64,000 nucleotides of DNA, from NCBI RefSeq assembly GCF_000421625.1, contig NZ_ATXJ01000003.1:62001-126000 (forward strand). The letters are read 5' to 3'. The stretch's first letter is position 1. Every line of letters starts with the position of its first letter. Origin of the DNA: Thermus islandicus DSM 21543. GTDB lineage: Bacteria; Deinococcota; Deinococci; Deinococcales; Thermaceae. Shown piece by piece: positions 62,969 to 64,000 of this stretch. A program made the translations under genes and the position numbers. Under the pieces are notes generated by a model, which was given only the letters and a program-made list of their open reading frames with translations, did not search any database and had not been told where the DNA came from.

Positions 62969-64000
62969 ATGAGGAAGACCCCGCTTTACGAGGCCCACCT
63001 GCGCCTGGGTGCGCGGATGGTGAACTTCGCCGGGTACCTCCTGCCCCTCCAGTACACCTCCATCCTGGAGGAGCACCTGGCGGTGCGGCGGAAGGCCGGC
63101 CTTTTTGACGTGAGCCACATGGGGGAGTTCCTGGTCCGGGGGGAGGAGGCCCTGGCCTTCCTCCAGTGGGCCACGGCGAACGATGCAAGCCGCCTCCAGG
63201 TGGGCCGGGCCCAGTACTCCATGCTCCCGAACGAGCGGGGGGGCGTGGTGGACGATGTGTACCTCTACCGCCTGGAGGAGGAGGCCTACCTCATGGTGGT
63301 AAACGCAGCCAACATCGCCAAGGACTTCGCCCACCTCCGCTCCCTGGCCCAGGGCTTCCGGGTGGAGCTTTTGGACCTCTCCGAGGAGACCGCCCTCCTC
63401 GCCCTCCAGGGCAGGGAGGCGGCGGCGCTCCTCCAGGGGCTCACCGACTTGGACCTCTCCCAGAGGAGGAAGAACGACGTCTTCTTGGCCCAGGTGGCGG
63501 GGCGGCCCGCCCGCCTCGCCCGCACCGGGTACACGGGGGAGGACGGGTTTGAGCTCTTCCTGGCGCCGGAGGACGCCGAGGCCGTTTTCCTGGCCCTCCT
63601 CGAGGCGGGGGCTACCCCTTGTGGCCTTGGGGCCCGGGACACCCTTAGGCTCGAGGCGGGCTTCCCCCTCTATGGCCACGAGCTCAGCGACGAGACAAGC
63701 CCCCTCTGCACCCCCTGGGCCTGGGTGGTGAAGCGGGAGAAGGCCTTCTTCGGCAAGGAGGCGATGCTGGCCCGGCCGTGCCGGGAGCGGCTTTTGGGCC
63801 TTGTGCTGGAGACGGGGATCCCTAGGGAGGGGTACCGGGTGCTTTCGGGAGAACGCCCCGTGGGCCGGGTGACGAGCGGGGGCTACTCGCCCCTTCTGGA
63901 GAAGGGCATCGCCCTGGCCTACGTGGAGGAGGGGGCGGAGGGGCCTTTTGCGGTGGAGGTGCGGGGGCGGCCGGTCCCCGCCGCCCTTAGCCCTCTCCCC
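62969..64000 (+). CDS. gcvT: Aminomethyltransferase, glycine cleavage T-protein (C-terminus cut by window edge)
   Basis: The first 344 codons are in the window, and by comparison with the 349-residue T. thermophilus protein only about five are missing. The sequence contains the T-protein hallmarks: PLYEAHLRLGARMVNFAGYLLPLQY, LFDVSHMGEFLV, the folate-binding YTGEDGFELFL, CGLGARDTLRLEAGFPLYGHEL and VGRVTSGGYSPLLEKGIALAYV. It transfers the aminomethyl carbon of glycine to tetrahydrofolate. A TAGCAT -10 overlaps the herA stop, 9 nt before the ATG. gcvH and gcvP probably follow outside the window. Confidence 0.95.
   Translation, partial: MRKTPLYEAHLRLGARMVNFAGYLLPLQYTSILEEHLAVRRKAGLFDVSHMGEFLVRGEEALAFLQWATANDASRLQVGRAQYSMLPNERGGVVDDVYLYRLEEEAYLMVVNAANIAKDFAHLRSLAQGFRVELLDLSEETALLALQGREAAALLQGLTDLDLSQRRKNDVFLAQVAGRPARLARTGYTGEDGFELFLAPEDAEAVFLALLEAGATPCGLGARDTLRLEAGFPLYGHELSDETSPLCTPWAWVVKREKAFFGKEAMLARPCRERLLGLVLETGIPREGYRVLSGERPVGRVTSGGYSPLLEKGIALAYVEEGAEGPFAVEVRGRPVPAALSPLP

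Overview
The window is about 70% GC chromosome of a Thermus species. Many proteins (CYP175A1, CarH/LitR, TrmI, GatA, trigger factor, GcvT, L31) closely match what I remember of the Thermus thermophilus versions but are not identical, so a sister species is more likely than T. thermophilus itself. Genes are packed with 4-bp ATGA/GTGA stop-start overlaps. Many promoters have a TANNNT -10 box 6-7 nt before the start codon, which points to leaderless mRNAs. I see no insertion sequence, prophage or CRISPR array.

Layout. (1) 1-6911: a carotenoid/light-response island. One leftward operon (crtB, phr, CYP175A1, lycopene cyclase, acyltransferase) diverges from a rightward operon (litR/carH, ldrP, an NAD-binding epimerase). 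The 110-bp spacer carries three 11-bp repeats matching a CarH operator. In T. thermophilus this island is on megaplasmid pTT27; here it abuts the division cluster. (2) 6979-21512: a leftward division and cell-wall (dcw) cluster mraZ-rsmH-ftsL-ftsI-murF-[lipoprotein]-mraY-murD-ftsW-murG-murC-murB-ftsQ-ftsA-ftsZ-ruvC, without murE or ddl, behind a promoter with MraZ-type repeats. (3) 21698-27641: RNase P RNA, rpmE, tdk, hsp20, then miaA-gatA-exonuclease and a 350-residue protein I cannot identify. (4) 27616-33356: csaB and DUF5693 (S-layer anchoring) with udk, then malK1, mscL and a hypothetical membrane protein.

(5) 33384-40353: an ArsR-type repressor translationally coupled to six genes of an energy-converting-hydrogenase-related (HyfB/C/E/F/G/I-like) membrane complex. 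Its large subunit lacks the [NiFe] cysteines. Its NuoB-like subunit has lost all four cysteines of the proximal (N2-type) iron-sulfur cluster, leaving one ferredoxin-like cluster at its N-terminus. This is the most unusual system in the window. (6) 40363-49289: class-V aminotransferase, DUF436 protein, a secreted-protein gene remnant, mqnP, panD, rqcH/NFACT, trmI, a c-di-AMP-receptor-like PII protein and carB. (7) 49407-54553: rhodanese, tRNA-His, tRNA-Leu, tig-clpP-clpX and pncB. (8) 54596-64000: metH, a SufT-like protein, malic enzyme, nurA-herA and gcvT, which is cut by the right edge about five codons before its expected end.

The longest stretches without a confident gene are 21513-22230, which is filled by the mraZ promoter, rnpB with its promoter and terminator, and the rpmE leader, and 41975-42279, which holds a short gene remnant. 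A hairpin-bearing dispersed repeat occurs at 6912-6977 and again, inverted, at 58535-58592.
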